From Antribacter soli (lineage in GTDB: Bacteria; Actinomycetota; Actinomycetes; Actinomycetales; Cellulomonadaceae): a stretch of 64,000 nucleotides of DNA. The stretch is from positions 156,751 through 220,750 of the forward strand of contig NZ_JAKGSG010000025.1 of the NCBI RefSeq assembly GCF_021568775.1, read 5' to 3'. Shown one piece after another: positions 15,775 through 26,163 of this stretch (position 1 is its first letter; each line of letters begins with the position of its first letter). The position numbers and the translations under genes are program-made. The notes beneath the pieces were generated by a model, which was given only the letters and a program-made list of their open reading frames with translations, was not told the DNA's origin and did no database searches.

Positions 15775-16749
15775 TCACGCCGCGCGGTCCCACCAGTCGA
15801 GCACCCGCGTGGCGTAGAGCGTCAGCCACTTCGAGGGCTCCCCCGCCGGGACGTCGACCTCGAACCAGACCCGCCCCGGGTGGCGTCGCTCCTGGAGCCA
15901 GGTGCCGTCAGGCTGCCGGGCGGCGCGGATCATCTCGATCGCCTCGGCCATGCGCGGGTCGGGTCGTCCGCCGTCGAGCAGCCTCGCCTGCCGGAAGTAC
16001 TCGGCGGCGTTGAGCACGCTGTAGAACCAGCGGAACGGGTAGGCGTACCGGTTGACCCAGTACGCCACCGGCTCCCCCGTCGACAGGCGCCGGTAGAGGT
16101 CGCGTTCGAGCAGGTACTCCTCGCCGCTGCGCCGCGCCTCGCGCGTCGCGTCGGTCCCGCCGGTGGCGGCGTCGTACGCGATCAGCCCCTTCAGCGAGTT
16201 CAGCGTCGAGTGGAACGACGACCGCGTGGAGCCCGCGACCCACTCGCAGTTCCACCCGCCGCCGGGCATCCGGTGCTCGAGGAACCACTCGACGATCCCG
16301 GTGATGTCGGCCCCCAGCCACACCCCGTTCGCCACGGTCCAGGCGTTGATGCAGCAGTCGACCTCACCGCCCCAGTACGGCAGGTCGTCGTACTCCCATC
16401 GGCTGTTCGTCGCCAGGAGCTCGGCCGTACGCCGCTCCCGCAGGACGCCCGGATCGAGGCCCCACTCGCGCAGCATGGTCAGCGACCAGGTCGTGGCCGT
16501 CCACGGTTGCCCGGCGCCTTCGGCGGCCTCCGGGCCCGAGAAGTCGAAGCCGGCGGGGAAGTAGGCGCCGCCCGCCCACTGTCCGTCCGGGTCCTGCAGC
16601 GCGAGGAGCCGCGCGCCGAACCCCTCGGTCGCGATCCTCGCGCGCGTCGCCTCCCACACGTCGGCCGGCTCGTGCAGGAGGTCTCGCTCGACCTGCCACC
16701 GCACCGCCGGGTCGGAGTCGAGCAGCCACGCGAGGGTGTCGTCAACCAT
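15775..16749 (-). CDS. Conserved protein with squalene-cyclase-like alpha-barrel
   Basis: 324 aa. Repeated segments such as DPDGQWAGGAYFP, MPGGGWNCEWV and QPDGTWLQERRHPGRVW resemble the QW-like repeats of the squalene cyclase/prenyltransferase alpha/alpha barrel. It lacks a DxDD-type catalytic motif, so cyclase activity is not supported. Homologous proteins occur widely in actinobacteria without known function. TACAGT is 6 nt before the ATG (leaderless). It converges with the Ppx/GppA gene, 19 nt apart. Confidence 0.75.
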   Translation of the reverse strand: MVDDTLAWLLDSDPAVRWQVERDLLHEPADVWEATRARIATEGFGARLLALQDPDGQWAGGAYFPAGFDFSGPEAAEGAGQPWTATTWSLTMLREWGLDPGVLRERRTAELLATNSRWEYDDLPYWGGEVDCCINAWTVANGVWLGADITGIVEWFLEHRMPGGGWNCEWVAGSTRSSFHSTLNSLKGLIAYDAATGGTDATREARRSGEEYLLERDLYRRLSTGEPVAYWVNRYAYPFRWFYSVLNAAEYFRQARLLDGGRPDPRMAEAIEMIRAARQPDGTWLQERRHPGRVWFEVDVPAGEPSKWLTLYATRVLDWWDRAA

Positions 16750-16847
16750 GGATCGACTGTAGCGAGAACCCGCGCGCGGCCGACGTCCGACGGCGGAAAG
16801 GTCCAGGATGGAGTCGAGGGGACGACGTCGACGACGCGGAGGACGAG

Positions 16848-17174
16848 ATGGGCTCGACGAAGCACGACAAGGGTGACACGACGGTGGAGATGCGCCGGGG
16901 CGGGCTGAAGAAGCTGATCTCGCTCGTGGCCATGGCACTGACGGTGGCCGCCGTCGTCAAGGAGCTGCGTACGCCGGCGGACGAGCGCACGTGGAACGGC
17001 AAGGTCGCCGCGGTGGTGCCCTACGACTTCCGCGTGCCGACCCTCGCGCGCATCCGCGAGCGGCTGTGGAACCCCGAGGGCGAGCACTTCGTCGGCCCGC
17101 GGGTGTTCGGGGTCGGCTGGACGATCAACGTGGGCAAGGTCGTGGCCGTGGTACGCGAGAAGCTGGCCGGCTGA
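16848..17174 (+). CDS. DUF5808 domain protein, membrane-anchored
   Basis: 108 aa. A charged N-terminus is followed by one hydrophobic helix (residues about 22-40, LISLVAMALTVAAVVKEL), then the DUF5808 core ending ERLWNPEGEHFVGPRVFGVGWTINVG, where the WN...FGVGWTIN pattern is the hallmark. The function is unknown; the domain is common in small membrane proteins of actinobacteria. GGAGG five nt before ATG supports the start. Confidence 0.8.
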   Translation: MGSTKHDKGDTTVEMRRGGLKKLISLVAMALTVAAVVKELRTPADERTWNGKVAAVVPYDFRVPTLARIRERLWNPEGEHFVGPRVFGVGWTINVGKVVAVVREKLAG

Positions 17175-17243
17175 GTCGGGCACGCCCCCACTGGTCAGGA
17201 ATCGAGAAGCGCGGTCGCCGGGGCCGCACGTAGCGTGGCGGTC

Positions 17244-19600
<2,357 letters not shown>

Positions 19601-19616
<16 letters not shown>

Positions 19617-21598
19617 CCGGGTCGGGTCCCGAGTGCCCGGGCGAGGTCCTCGGCCGACGTCACGGGCCGGTCGCAGACGAACCCGCGGCACACGTACGCG
19701 GCCGCCCGCCCGTCGACGAGCGGGCGGTCGGCGAGGAGCGGCACCCCCGGAGCGTCCGGCTCACCGACGGCGACCACGAGCCCGGGCGACGTCGCGCGGC
19801 GGGCGACGCGCTCGAGCTCGTCCCGCGCCGCGTCGTCGTGCCCGACGACGGCGACCTGCAAAGGGCCAGCGGCCAGCGCCTCCGCGACGGCGAGCGTCCA
19901 TCCCGCGAAGCGCGGTGCTTGCCTAGCGAGCCCTCCCGCGGCCGCCACAGCGGCCTCGGCGGCCTCGCGATGCCGGGGCGAGCCGGTCAGCGCGGCGTAG
20001 GAGCACAGCGCGCCGGCGAGCGACGACTGCCCCGAGGGCTCGGGCCCGTCGGCGGGGTCCTTCGGGCGGCTCACGAGACGCTCGGCGTCGTCGGCGACGT
20101 CGAAGAAGCCGCCGGAGCCGTCGCCGAACCGCGCGAGCGCGACGTCGAGCAGGTCACGTGCCCCCTCGAGCCACCGCGCCTCGCCCGTGGCCTGGTGCAG
20201 CGCGAGGAGCCCCTCGGCGAGGTCACCGTGGTCGGCGGCGACGCCGGGTGCCGAGCCGGCGACGCCGTCGCGCGACACGCGCCGCAACCGCCCGTCGACG
20301 AGGTGGACGCGCAGGACGAGCTCCGCGCACCGGCGTGCCGCCTCGACGTACGCGGGGACGCCGAGCAGGACCCCCGCCTCGGCGAGAGCGGCGATCGCCA
20401 GCCCGTTCCACGCCGTGACGACCTTGTCGTCGCGGGCCGGCTGGGGCCGCCCGGCGCGGGCGGCGCCCAGCCGGGCGCGGACGCCGGGCCACCAGTCCGG
20501 GTCCGGGTCGCTGCGGAGCTGGAGGGTCGAGGTGCCCTGCTCGAACGTGCCCTCGGGCGTCACGGTCAGGACCCGCGCGGCGCGCGCGCCGTCGTCGGGC
20601 CCCAGGACCTGCGAGAGCTGCTCGGGCGTCCAGACGTAGGTGAGTCCCTCGACGCCGTCCGTGTCGGCGTCGAGCGCCGAGGCGAAGCCGCCGTCGGGTG
20701 TGCGCAGGTCCGCAAGCAGGAAGTCGGCGGTCTCGCGGACGACGCGCTCCGCGAGCGCCGAGCCGGTCGCGCGATGCAGGTGAAGGTAGACGCGCACGAG
20801 CTGGGCGTTGTCGTACAGCATCTTCTCGAAGTGCGGCACGACCCACGCCGCGTCGACCGCATAGCGCGCGAACCCGCCGGCGAGCTGGTCGTAGATGCCG
20901 CCGCGGGCCATCGCCTCGCACGTGCGCTCGACGTGGCCCAGCGCCTCGGGGTCTGCCGTACGGGAGTGGTGGCGCAGGAGGTGCTCGAGCGTCATCGACG
21001 GCGGGAACTTCGGTGCGCCGCCGAACCCGCCCCTCGCCGGGTCGGCGTCGCGGGCGACGAGGCGCACGGCGCGGTCGAGGGCGACGGCGTCGAGCGCGGC
21101 CGGCGCCGGAGGAGAGGACCTGCGCGCCACCGCCTCGGTGATGGCCGCCCCCTGCTGCACGACGGCGTCGCGGCTCTCCGTCCACGCCTGCGTGACGGCG
21201 TCGAGCAACGCCAGGAAGTGCTCGCGCGGGTAGTAGGTACCGCAGTAGAACGGCTCGCCGTCCGGGGTGAGCATGCAGGTCATGGGCCACCCGCCCTGCC
21301 CCGTCATGGCGGTCGTCGCCGACATGTAGACGGCGTCGACGTCGGGACGCTCCTCGCGGTCGACCTTGATGGCGACGAAGCGGGAGTTGACGGCAGCGGC
21401 GACGTCGTCGTCCTCGAACGACTCGTGCGCCATCACGTGGCACCAGTGGCACGCCGCGTACCCGACGGACAGCAGGACCGGAACGTCGCGCCGCCGGGCC
21501 TCGGCGAACGCGGCCTCGCCCCACTCCCACCAGTCGACGGGGTTGTCCGCGTGCTGGAGCAGGTACGGGCTCGTCGCCGTCGCGAGGCGGTTCGGCAT
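19601..21598 (-). CDS. YyaL/DUF255 thioredoxin-domain protein
   Basis: 665 aa. The N-terminal thioredoxin-like domain (residues about 1-165) carries the [15 protein letters not shown]-type start and the ACHWCHVM active-site motif (CxxC at about 51-54). The rest is an (alpha/alpha)6 barrel resembling N-acylglucosamine epimerases and cellulases, with [17 protein letters not shown] and [13 protein letters not shown]. Homologous to human SPATA20; the biochemical role is unknown. TAGGCT lies 6 nt before ATG (leaderless). Its 3' end overlaps the UvrA-like gene. Confidence 0.9.
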
Positions 21599-21680
21599 CT
21601 CATCAGCCTAGGTGCGGGGGCGCGCCACGAGCGAGAGACCTCTTGCTGGATCTCAGGCGCGCGAGGGACAGCCCAGGGGC

Positions 21681-21708
21681 GGGCGAAATTTTGGCGGCGG
21701 CGGGCGAA
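21681..21708. repeat. Direct repeat GGGCGAA, 21-bp period, upstream of PP2C gene
   Basis: GGGCGAA at 21681 and 21702, each preceded by GC-rich sequence and spaced two helical turns apart, within an AT-containing patch (GAAATTTTGG). It lies about 90 bp upstream of the phosphatase gene. A regulator site is possible, but chance similarity cannot be excluded. Confidence 0.25.
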
Positions 21709-21798
21709 GTTGCCTCCAGCGACGGGACTGACGGTCTTGATGGTGCCTATCGTGGCGAGCGCGGGACCCGGTTCGGGGAACGTCAGGAGGGAGCCACC

Positions 21799-22989
21799 AT
21801 GCTGGACGACACCAACGGTGCGGTCGCCACGGCGGAACGCCGCGGGCTGGCTGTCCTTGATGCGCTGTGGCTCCTGGACTCCGGGCGTGAGGAGAGGTTC
21901 GACCGCATCACGCGGCTGGTTCAGGACGCCTTTGGTGTGCCGCTGGCATTCCTGAACCTGGTGGACGACGACCGGGTCATCATCAGCTCCGCCATGCCGG
22001 GCGAGCTGCGCGGTATGTATCGTCCGCGCCCGGAGACGTTCTGCTCGGTGACGGTGCAGCAACGGGAGCCGCTCGTGGTGCCGGACGCCACGAAGGACCC
22101 GCGGTTCGCTCACCTGCCGCTCGTCGCGGGCGAACCAAGGCTGCGGTTCTACGCGGGCGCCCCGCTGACGGTGCAGGGCACGCGGATCGGCACGCTGTGC
22201 ATCGTCGACACCAAGCCCAGGACGGTCACCGGCGACGAGCTGGCCGTCCTCCAGCGCTTCGCCCGCTGGGCGGAGCGAACGATCGCCGAGGACCTGGACC
22301 GGGTGCAGGTGGAGGACATGGTGCACAACCTCCAGCCCCGGCCTGTCGTCCGCCGGGGTTACCGCGTGGCCGGGCTGGCGATGGCCGCGGAGGTGGTCGG
22401 CGGCGACTTCTGCACGTGGTGGGAGAACGGCGAGCGGGTCGACCTGTGCATCGCCGACGTGATGGGTAAGGGCGTCTTCGGCGCCGTGCTCGCTGCCGGG
22501 CTGCGGTCGGCGCTCACGGCGCGTGGTGGGCTCTCGCCCGCGGAGGCCGTCCAGGCGGCTGAGATGCAGCTCGGGCCCGAGATGGCCAGGTGCGGAGCCT
22601 TCGCCACGCTCCTGCACGCGTCGCTCGACGCCGCGACGGGTGAGCTGACCTACGTCGATGCCGGGCACGGGCTGTCGGTCCACGTCCGCTCGGACGGCAG
22701 CCACGAGCGCGTCGGGTCCGCCGGGGTCCCGTTCGGCCTGCTGGACGACGTGGGGACCCGCCCCGAACGGACGCTGACGCTCCGTCCGGGAGACTCCTTC
22801 GTCTCGGTGAGCGACGGCGTCCTCGAGCTGTACGACTCGACCCTCACCGCCCTGGACGAGGTGGCGGCGCTGGTCAACGTGTCGGCCGACGCAGACGACC
22901 TCCTCGCCCGCATGGAGAAGCACGCGAGGCGGCACGGACTGCTGGACGACGACGTGACGGTCGTCGTCGTCGCGCGCGACCGGGACTGA
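21799..22989 (+). CDS. GAF domain PP2C-type (SpoIIE) serine phosphatase
   Basis: 396 aa. A GAF sensor domain (residues about 15-165; FLNLVDDDRVIISSAMPGE, FYAGAPLTVQGTRIGTLCIVD) precedes a SpoIIE/RsbU-like PP2C domain (about 185-395) with metal-binding acids in GGDFCTWW, DVMGKG, DAGHG, SDGVLE and DDDVTVVVV. Such proteins dephosphorylate anti-sigma-factor antagonists in stress signalling. The start has AGGAGG upstream. No anti-sigma or antagonist gene is adjacent, so the partner is elsewhere. Confidence 0.88.
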   Translation: MLDDTNGAVATAERRGLAVLDALWLLDSGREERFDRITRLVQDAFGVPLAFLNLVDDDRVIISSAMPGELRGMYRPRPETFCSVTVQQREPLVVPDATKDPRFAHLPLVAGEPRLRFYAGAPLTVQGTRIGTLCIVDTKPRTVTGDELAVLQRFARWAERTIAEDLDRVQVEDMVHNLQPRPVVRRGYRVAGLAMAAEVVGGDFCTWWENGERVDLCIADVMGKGVFGAVLAAGLRSALTARGGLSPAEAVQAAEMQLGPEMARCGAFATLLHASLDAATGELTYVDAGHGLSVHVRSDGSHERVGSAGVPFGLLDDVGTRPERTLTLRPGDSFVSVSDGVLELYDSTLTALDEVAALVNVSADADDLLARMEKHARRHGLLDDDVTVVVVARDRD

Positions 22990-23176
22990 CGCCGCCTCTT
23001 CGCCGCAGGCCGGCTCAGCACGTCCCGGACTCCGTCGTCGCGCCCTCGAGGGGCGACATCCAGGCGGCAAGCATGTCGAGAACGTCGCCGGGAACGCTCT
23101 CGTCTGCCTCGTGAGAGACCGGGCCGACGGCGGGCGGTCGGCCGGAGTCGGCCGCCCCGCCCGCCTTGGGCGCACG

Positions 23177-23788
23177 TCAGCCCACGGGACTTCCGGCCAG
23201 CTCCGCCATCTCGTTGATCTCCTGCGTCTGGGCGTCGATGATCGTCTGGGCCAGGGTGGTCGCCTCCTCGTTCACGCCGTCCTCGATCTCGGCCTGCGAC
23301 ATCTCGATCGCGCCCTGGTGGTGGGCCGTCATCAGGTGCAGGAAGTGCTCGTCGAACTCCGCGCCACTGAGCCCGCCGAGCATGGCCATGGCCTCCGCCT
23401 GGTCCATCCCGTCCATGTCCATCCCGCCCATGTCCATGCCGGAGTGGTCCATCCCCTCCAGGTCCTCGCCCCAGCTGGTCAGCCAGCCGGTCATGAGGTC
23501 GATCTCCGGCTGCTGCGCCCCGGCGATCCGCTCCGCGAGGTCCTTGATCTCAGGGGTGCTCGACTTCTCGGCGGCCAGACCGGCCATCTCGACCGCGCCC
23601 TCGTGGTGGATGATCATCATCTGCGCGAACCCGGTGTCGGCGTCGTTGTGCTCGGACCCCGCGGCGGTCGTGCCCGCCTCGGCGTCACCCCCGGCGGGGT
23701 CCTCGGTGCCGGAGCAGGCGGCGAGCGCCACCGCCAGCGCGATGGCGGCGGTGGTGGCACGCAGGGTTCGACGGAGGGTCAGGGTCAC
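23177..23788 (-). CDS. DUF305 lipoprotein (ferritin-like, copper-associated family)
   Basis: 203 aa. A signal peptide ends in the lipobox LAACSG, giving a lipid-anchored extracellular protein. Two DUF305 segments follow (FAQMMIIHHEGAVEMAGLA and HFLHLMTAHHQGAIEMSQAEI), each with HH...E ligands. Between them is a Met/Asp-rich linker (MDHSGMDMGGMDMDGMD) of the type seen in copper-binding proteins. Divergent from a response regulator, with a direct-repeat operator candidate between them (23881-23899), so it is probably that regulator's target. A GTG start was chosen because it begins the signal peptide. Confidence 0.85.
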   Translation of the reverse strand: MTLTLRRTLRATTAAIALAVALAACSGTEDPAGGDAEAGTTAAGSEHNDADTGFAQMMIIHHEGAVEMAGLAAEKSSTPEIKDLAERIAGAQQPEIDLMTGWLTSWGEDLEGMDHSGMDMGGMDMDGMDQAEAMAMLGGLSGAEFDEHFLHLMTAHHQGAIEMSQAEIEDGVNEEATTLAQTIIDAQTQEINEMAELAGSPVG

Positions 23789-23880
23789 GAAGGGTTCCTC
23801 TCTCTGGCCGCCGGTCGGCGGCACGGGTTTTCGACGTGTCCGAGTCTGGGCGTTCCGCCCTGCGCTCCGTCTCGCGGCCG

Positions 23881-23899
23881 GATCAAGATTCGATGAAGA
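23881..23899. promoter_or_regulatory. Tandem direct repeat, response-regulator site candidate
   Basis: GATCAAGA (23881-23888) and GATGAAGA (23892-23899) repeat with an 11-bp period; on the other strand TCTTCATC and TCTTGATC. The spacing is that of OmpR-family binding sites. It lies between the DUF305 gene and the response regulator gene. Confidence 0.5.
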
Positions 23900-23956
23900 A
23901 CGCTCGAGGTCGCCCCGATCGGCCGGGGCGGTCCGATGGGTTGGGACAATGGGCCG

Positions 23957-24682
23957 GTGCCTGTTGCCCCCTCACCCCAGCGTGTGGTCGTCGTCGACGA
24001 CGAGATCCCCCTGGCTCGCCTGCTCGGCGGGTACTTCGAGCGGGAAGGCTTCGAGGCGCACCTGGTCCACGACGGCGCCGCCGCCGTGGAGGTGCTCCGC
24101 GAGCTGGATCCCGACGTCGTCGTCCTCGACCTGGGCCTGCCGGGGCTCGGCGGGATCGAGGTGTGCCGGACGCTGCGGACCTTCTCCGACTGCTACGTCC
24201 TGATGCTCACCGCGCGCGCCGAGGAGATCGATACTGTCGTGGGGCTGTCCGTGGGCGCCGACGACTACGTGACCAAGCCGTTCCGGCCGCGCGAGATCAT
24301 GGCCCGCGTGCAGGCGATGATGCGCAGACCGCGCAGGCCGACAGGCGCACCTCGGCCCGCCGAGGCGGCGCGCACGCCCGCGATCGAGATCGGGGCGCTG
24401 CGGATCGACGTCGAGGCGCGCGAGGTCGGTCTCGACGGCGAGCCTGTGCCGCTGACGCGCACCGAGTTCGATGTCCTGGCCGCGCTCGCCTCGCGGCCGG
24501 GCACTGCGTTGTCCCGGCAGGCTCTCATCGGGGCGGTGTGGGGTCAGGACTGGTACGGCGACGAGCACCTGGTCGACGTCCACGTGCTGCACGTGCGGCA
24601 GAAGCTGGGCGACACAGCCACCGAGCAGCGGTTCGTCCGCACGGTGCGCGGGGTCGGGTATCGGATCGGAACGGGGGCATGA
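23957..24682 (+). CDS. OmpR/PhoB family response regulator
   Basis: 241 aa. The receiver domain (residues 9-122) has the acidic pair Asp14-Asp15, phospho-acceptor Asp58 in VVVLDLGLPG and Lys in YVTKPFRPRE. The winged-helix output domain (about 145-240) ends with FVRTVRGVGYRIG. The GTG at 23957 is preceded by GACAAT at 6 nt (leaderless pattern); an ATG at 23936 is in frame. It is followed, with ATGA overlap, by a short FMN-binding-domain remnant, and the likely cognate kinase gene is convergent at 24894-26051. Confidence 0.9.
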   Translation: MPVAPSPQRVVVVDDEIPLARLLGGYFEREGFEAHLVHDGAAAVEVLRELDPDVVVLDLGLPGLGGIEVCRTLRTFSDCYVLMLTARAEEIDTVVGLSVGADDYVTKPFRPREIMARVQAMMRRPRRPTGAPRPAEAARTPAIEIGALRIDVEAREVGLDGEPVPLTRTEFDVLAALASRPGTALSRQALIGAVWGQDWYGDEHLVDVHVLHVRQKLGDTATEQRFVRTVRGVGYRIGTGA

Positions 24683-24873
24683 CCGCCATCACCGGCGCCA
24701 CCACGCCCTCCCCCGCTCGTCACGCGTCGGCACCCGCGCCCGGCTGGAGGCTGGACTCCGGGCCCGGCCGGCGCTCGCGGGGTCTCATCCGGCTCGACAC
24801 GGTCACCGGCGCGACCTCCACGTCCGAGGGCTACCGGCACTCGCTGCAGTCGGCGATCGACCAGCTCGGCTGA
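24679..24873 (+). pseudogene. C-terminal fragment of FMN-binding domain protein (64 aa)
   Basis: A 64-codon ORF whose ATG overlaps the response regulator stop. Residues 39-63 (LDTVTGATSTSEGYRHSLQS then AIDQL) match the C-terminal end of the FMN_bind domain, including the (S/T)GAT-x-TS motif whose Thr carries covalently linked FMN in proteins modified by ApbE. The rest of that domain and the membrane part are missing; residues 1-35 are low-complexity and unlike the family. Either a deletion remnant of a redox gene once following this regulator or a minimal flavin-attachment peptide. No apbE in the window. Confidence 0.6.
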
Positions 24874-24893
24874 CCGACGTCGTCCGCCCCACG

Positions 24894-26051
24894 CTACGGA
24901 TGGTGCGGACCCGCAAGGGCCGGCCAGCGGTGACGCGCGGCCCGGGCGGGCAGGTCGACGACGAACGTCGCGCCCCGCCCGGCGCCCGCACTGAAGGCGG
25001 ACACGGCACCGCCGTGAGCCACGACCAGCGCCCGGACGATCGCCAGGCCGATCCCCGAACCGCCATGGCCACGATCGCGAGCGGAGTCGACGCGGTAGAA
25101 CCGTTCGAACACGTGCGGCAGGTGCTCGGCCTCGATCCCCTCCCCGGAGTCGGCCACCGTGAACCGCACCCCGTTCCCACACCGCTGGGCAGTCAGCCGC
25201 ACCTCTCCTCCCGCCGGCGTGTGCCGCAGAGCGTTGTCGAGCAGGTTTCCCAGCACCTGACCGAACCGGTCCCGGTCCGCGGCCACCGGCGCCACACCGT
25301 GCTGCACGTGGGTGGTCAGACGCACCGCCCCGCTCGCGTACTGTGCGCGTACCGCGTGGGCCGCCACCTCCACGAGCTCGCCCGGATGGACCGGCACCAG
25401 GTCGAGCGGCATCGCTCCGGACTCCGCCCGCGCGACGGCGGACAGGTCGTCCGCGAGCCGCGTCAGTCGCGACGCCTGCGCCCGCAGCACGTCCGTCGTC
25501 GCGGGCGTCAGCTCCTCCACGCCCTCCTCGAGCGCGTCCAGGTATCCCGCGATCGTGGCCACCGGTGTCCGCAGCTCATGTGCGATATCGGCCATCAGCC
25601 GCCTGCGCATCTCCTCGTTCCTGCCCAGGCGCCCCGCCATCCCGTTGATGGCATCAGCGAGCTCGTCGAACTCGGAACCGATGCGCGGCTGCACCACCCG
25701 CACGTCGAACCGGCCCGAGGCGACCTGAGCTGCCACCGCCGACATGCCGCCCAACGACGAGCCCACCCGGCGCGACATGACAAGGCTGATCACCAGCGAC
25801 GTCATCACCGAGGCGCCGAGCGCCACCGCGAGCGTCACCGTGCTGGCGGATGCGAACGCCTCCAGCGCGTGCGCGGCAAGGCTCCCCGGCTCGTGCGCTG
25901 CCCGCTCCAGGTGCTGGCGGAAGACCCCCGGGCCCACCGCGGGAGCGACCAGCCACGCCGCCAGGCCGCCTGACACCACCACCAGGACCATGGCCGCGAC
26001 GAGGCGGCTCCCGATGCCTGAGAACCTGGATACCACCCGTCCCGCTCCCAT
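24894..26051 (-). CDS. Sensor histidine kinase
   Basis: 385 aa. Two membrane helices (about 14-34 and 70-92) flank a short extracellular loop of some 35 residues; HAMP follows (about 93-145), then the dimerisation H-box MADIAHELRTP with His158, and the ATPase with N-box LGNLLDNALRHTP, G1 ADSGEGIEA and G2 GGSGIGLAIVRAL. It points toward the response regulator gene at 23957-24682 (convergent), so it is its likely partner in an unusual arrangement. ATG 26051 chosen (GAGGCGAG upstream); a GTG at 26081 lies inside the tandem repeat 26076-26107. Confidence 0.88.
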   Translation of the reverse strand: MGAGRVVSRFSGIGSRLVAAMVLVVVSGGLAAWLVAPAVGPGVFRQHLERAAHEPGSLAAHALEAFASASTVTLAVALGASVMTSLVISLVMSRRVGSSLGGMSAVAAQVASGRFDVRVVQPRIGSEFDELADAINGMAGRLGRNEEMRRRLMADIAHELRTPVATIAGYLDALEEGVEELTPATTDVLRAQASRLTRLADDLSAVARAESGAMPLDLVPVHPGELVEVAAHAVRAQYASGAVRLTTHVQHGVAPVAADRDRFGQVLGNLLDNALRHTPAGGEVRLTAQRCGNGVRFTVADSGEGIEAEHLPHVFERFYRVDSARDRGHGGSGIGLAIVRALVVAHGGAVSAFSAGAGRGATFVVDLPARAARHRWPALAGPHHP

Positions 26052-26075
26052 CGCTCGCCTCGGTGCCGCCTGACG

Positions 26076-26107
26076 CCGCACGCGACGTCAACCGCCCGCG
26101 ACGTCAA
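26076..26107. repeat. Two tandem 16-bp repeats upstream of histidine kinase
   Basis: Two adjacent 16-bp units differing at one base: CCGCACGCGACGTCAA (26076-26091) and CCGCCCGCGACGTCAA (26092-26107). Each contains the palindrome GACGTC. Location just before the kinase start suggests a regulator site. The sequence differs from the 23881-23899 repeat, so a different regulator may be involved. Confidence 0.6.
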
Positions 26108-26163
26108 TGTAGTCACCCGCGCCGCCGGTTGACTCCCCGTCGGGGCGATGCTGCAGTGAAACC

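Noticed and set aside
23015-23179. The frame of the DUF305 gene stays open for 53 more codons after its TGA, and the 3' half looks protein-like (VLDMLAAWMSPLEG).
   Set aside because: No start codon or ribosome site, no family match, and high-GC DNA gives long open frames by chance; readthrough is not supported.
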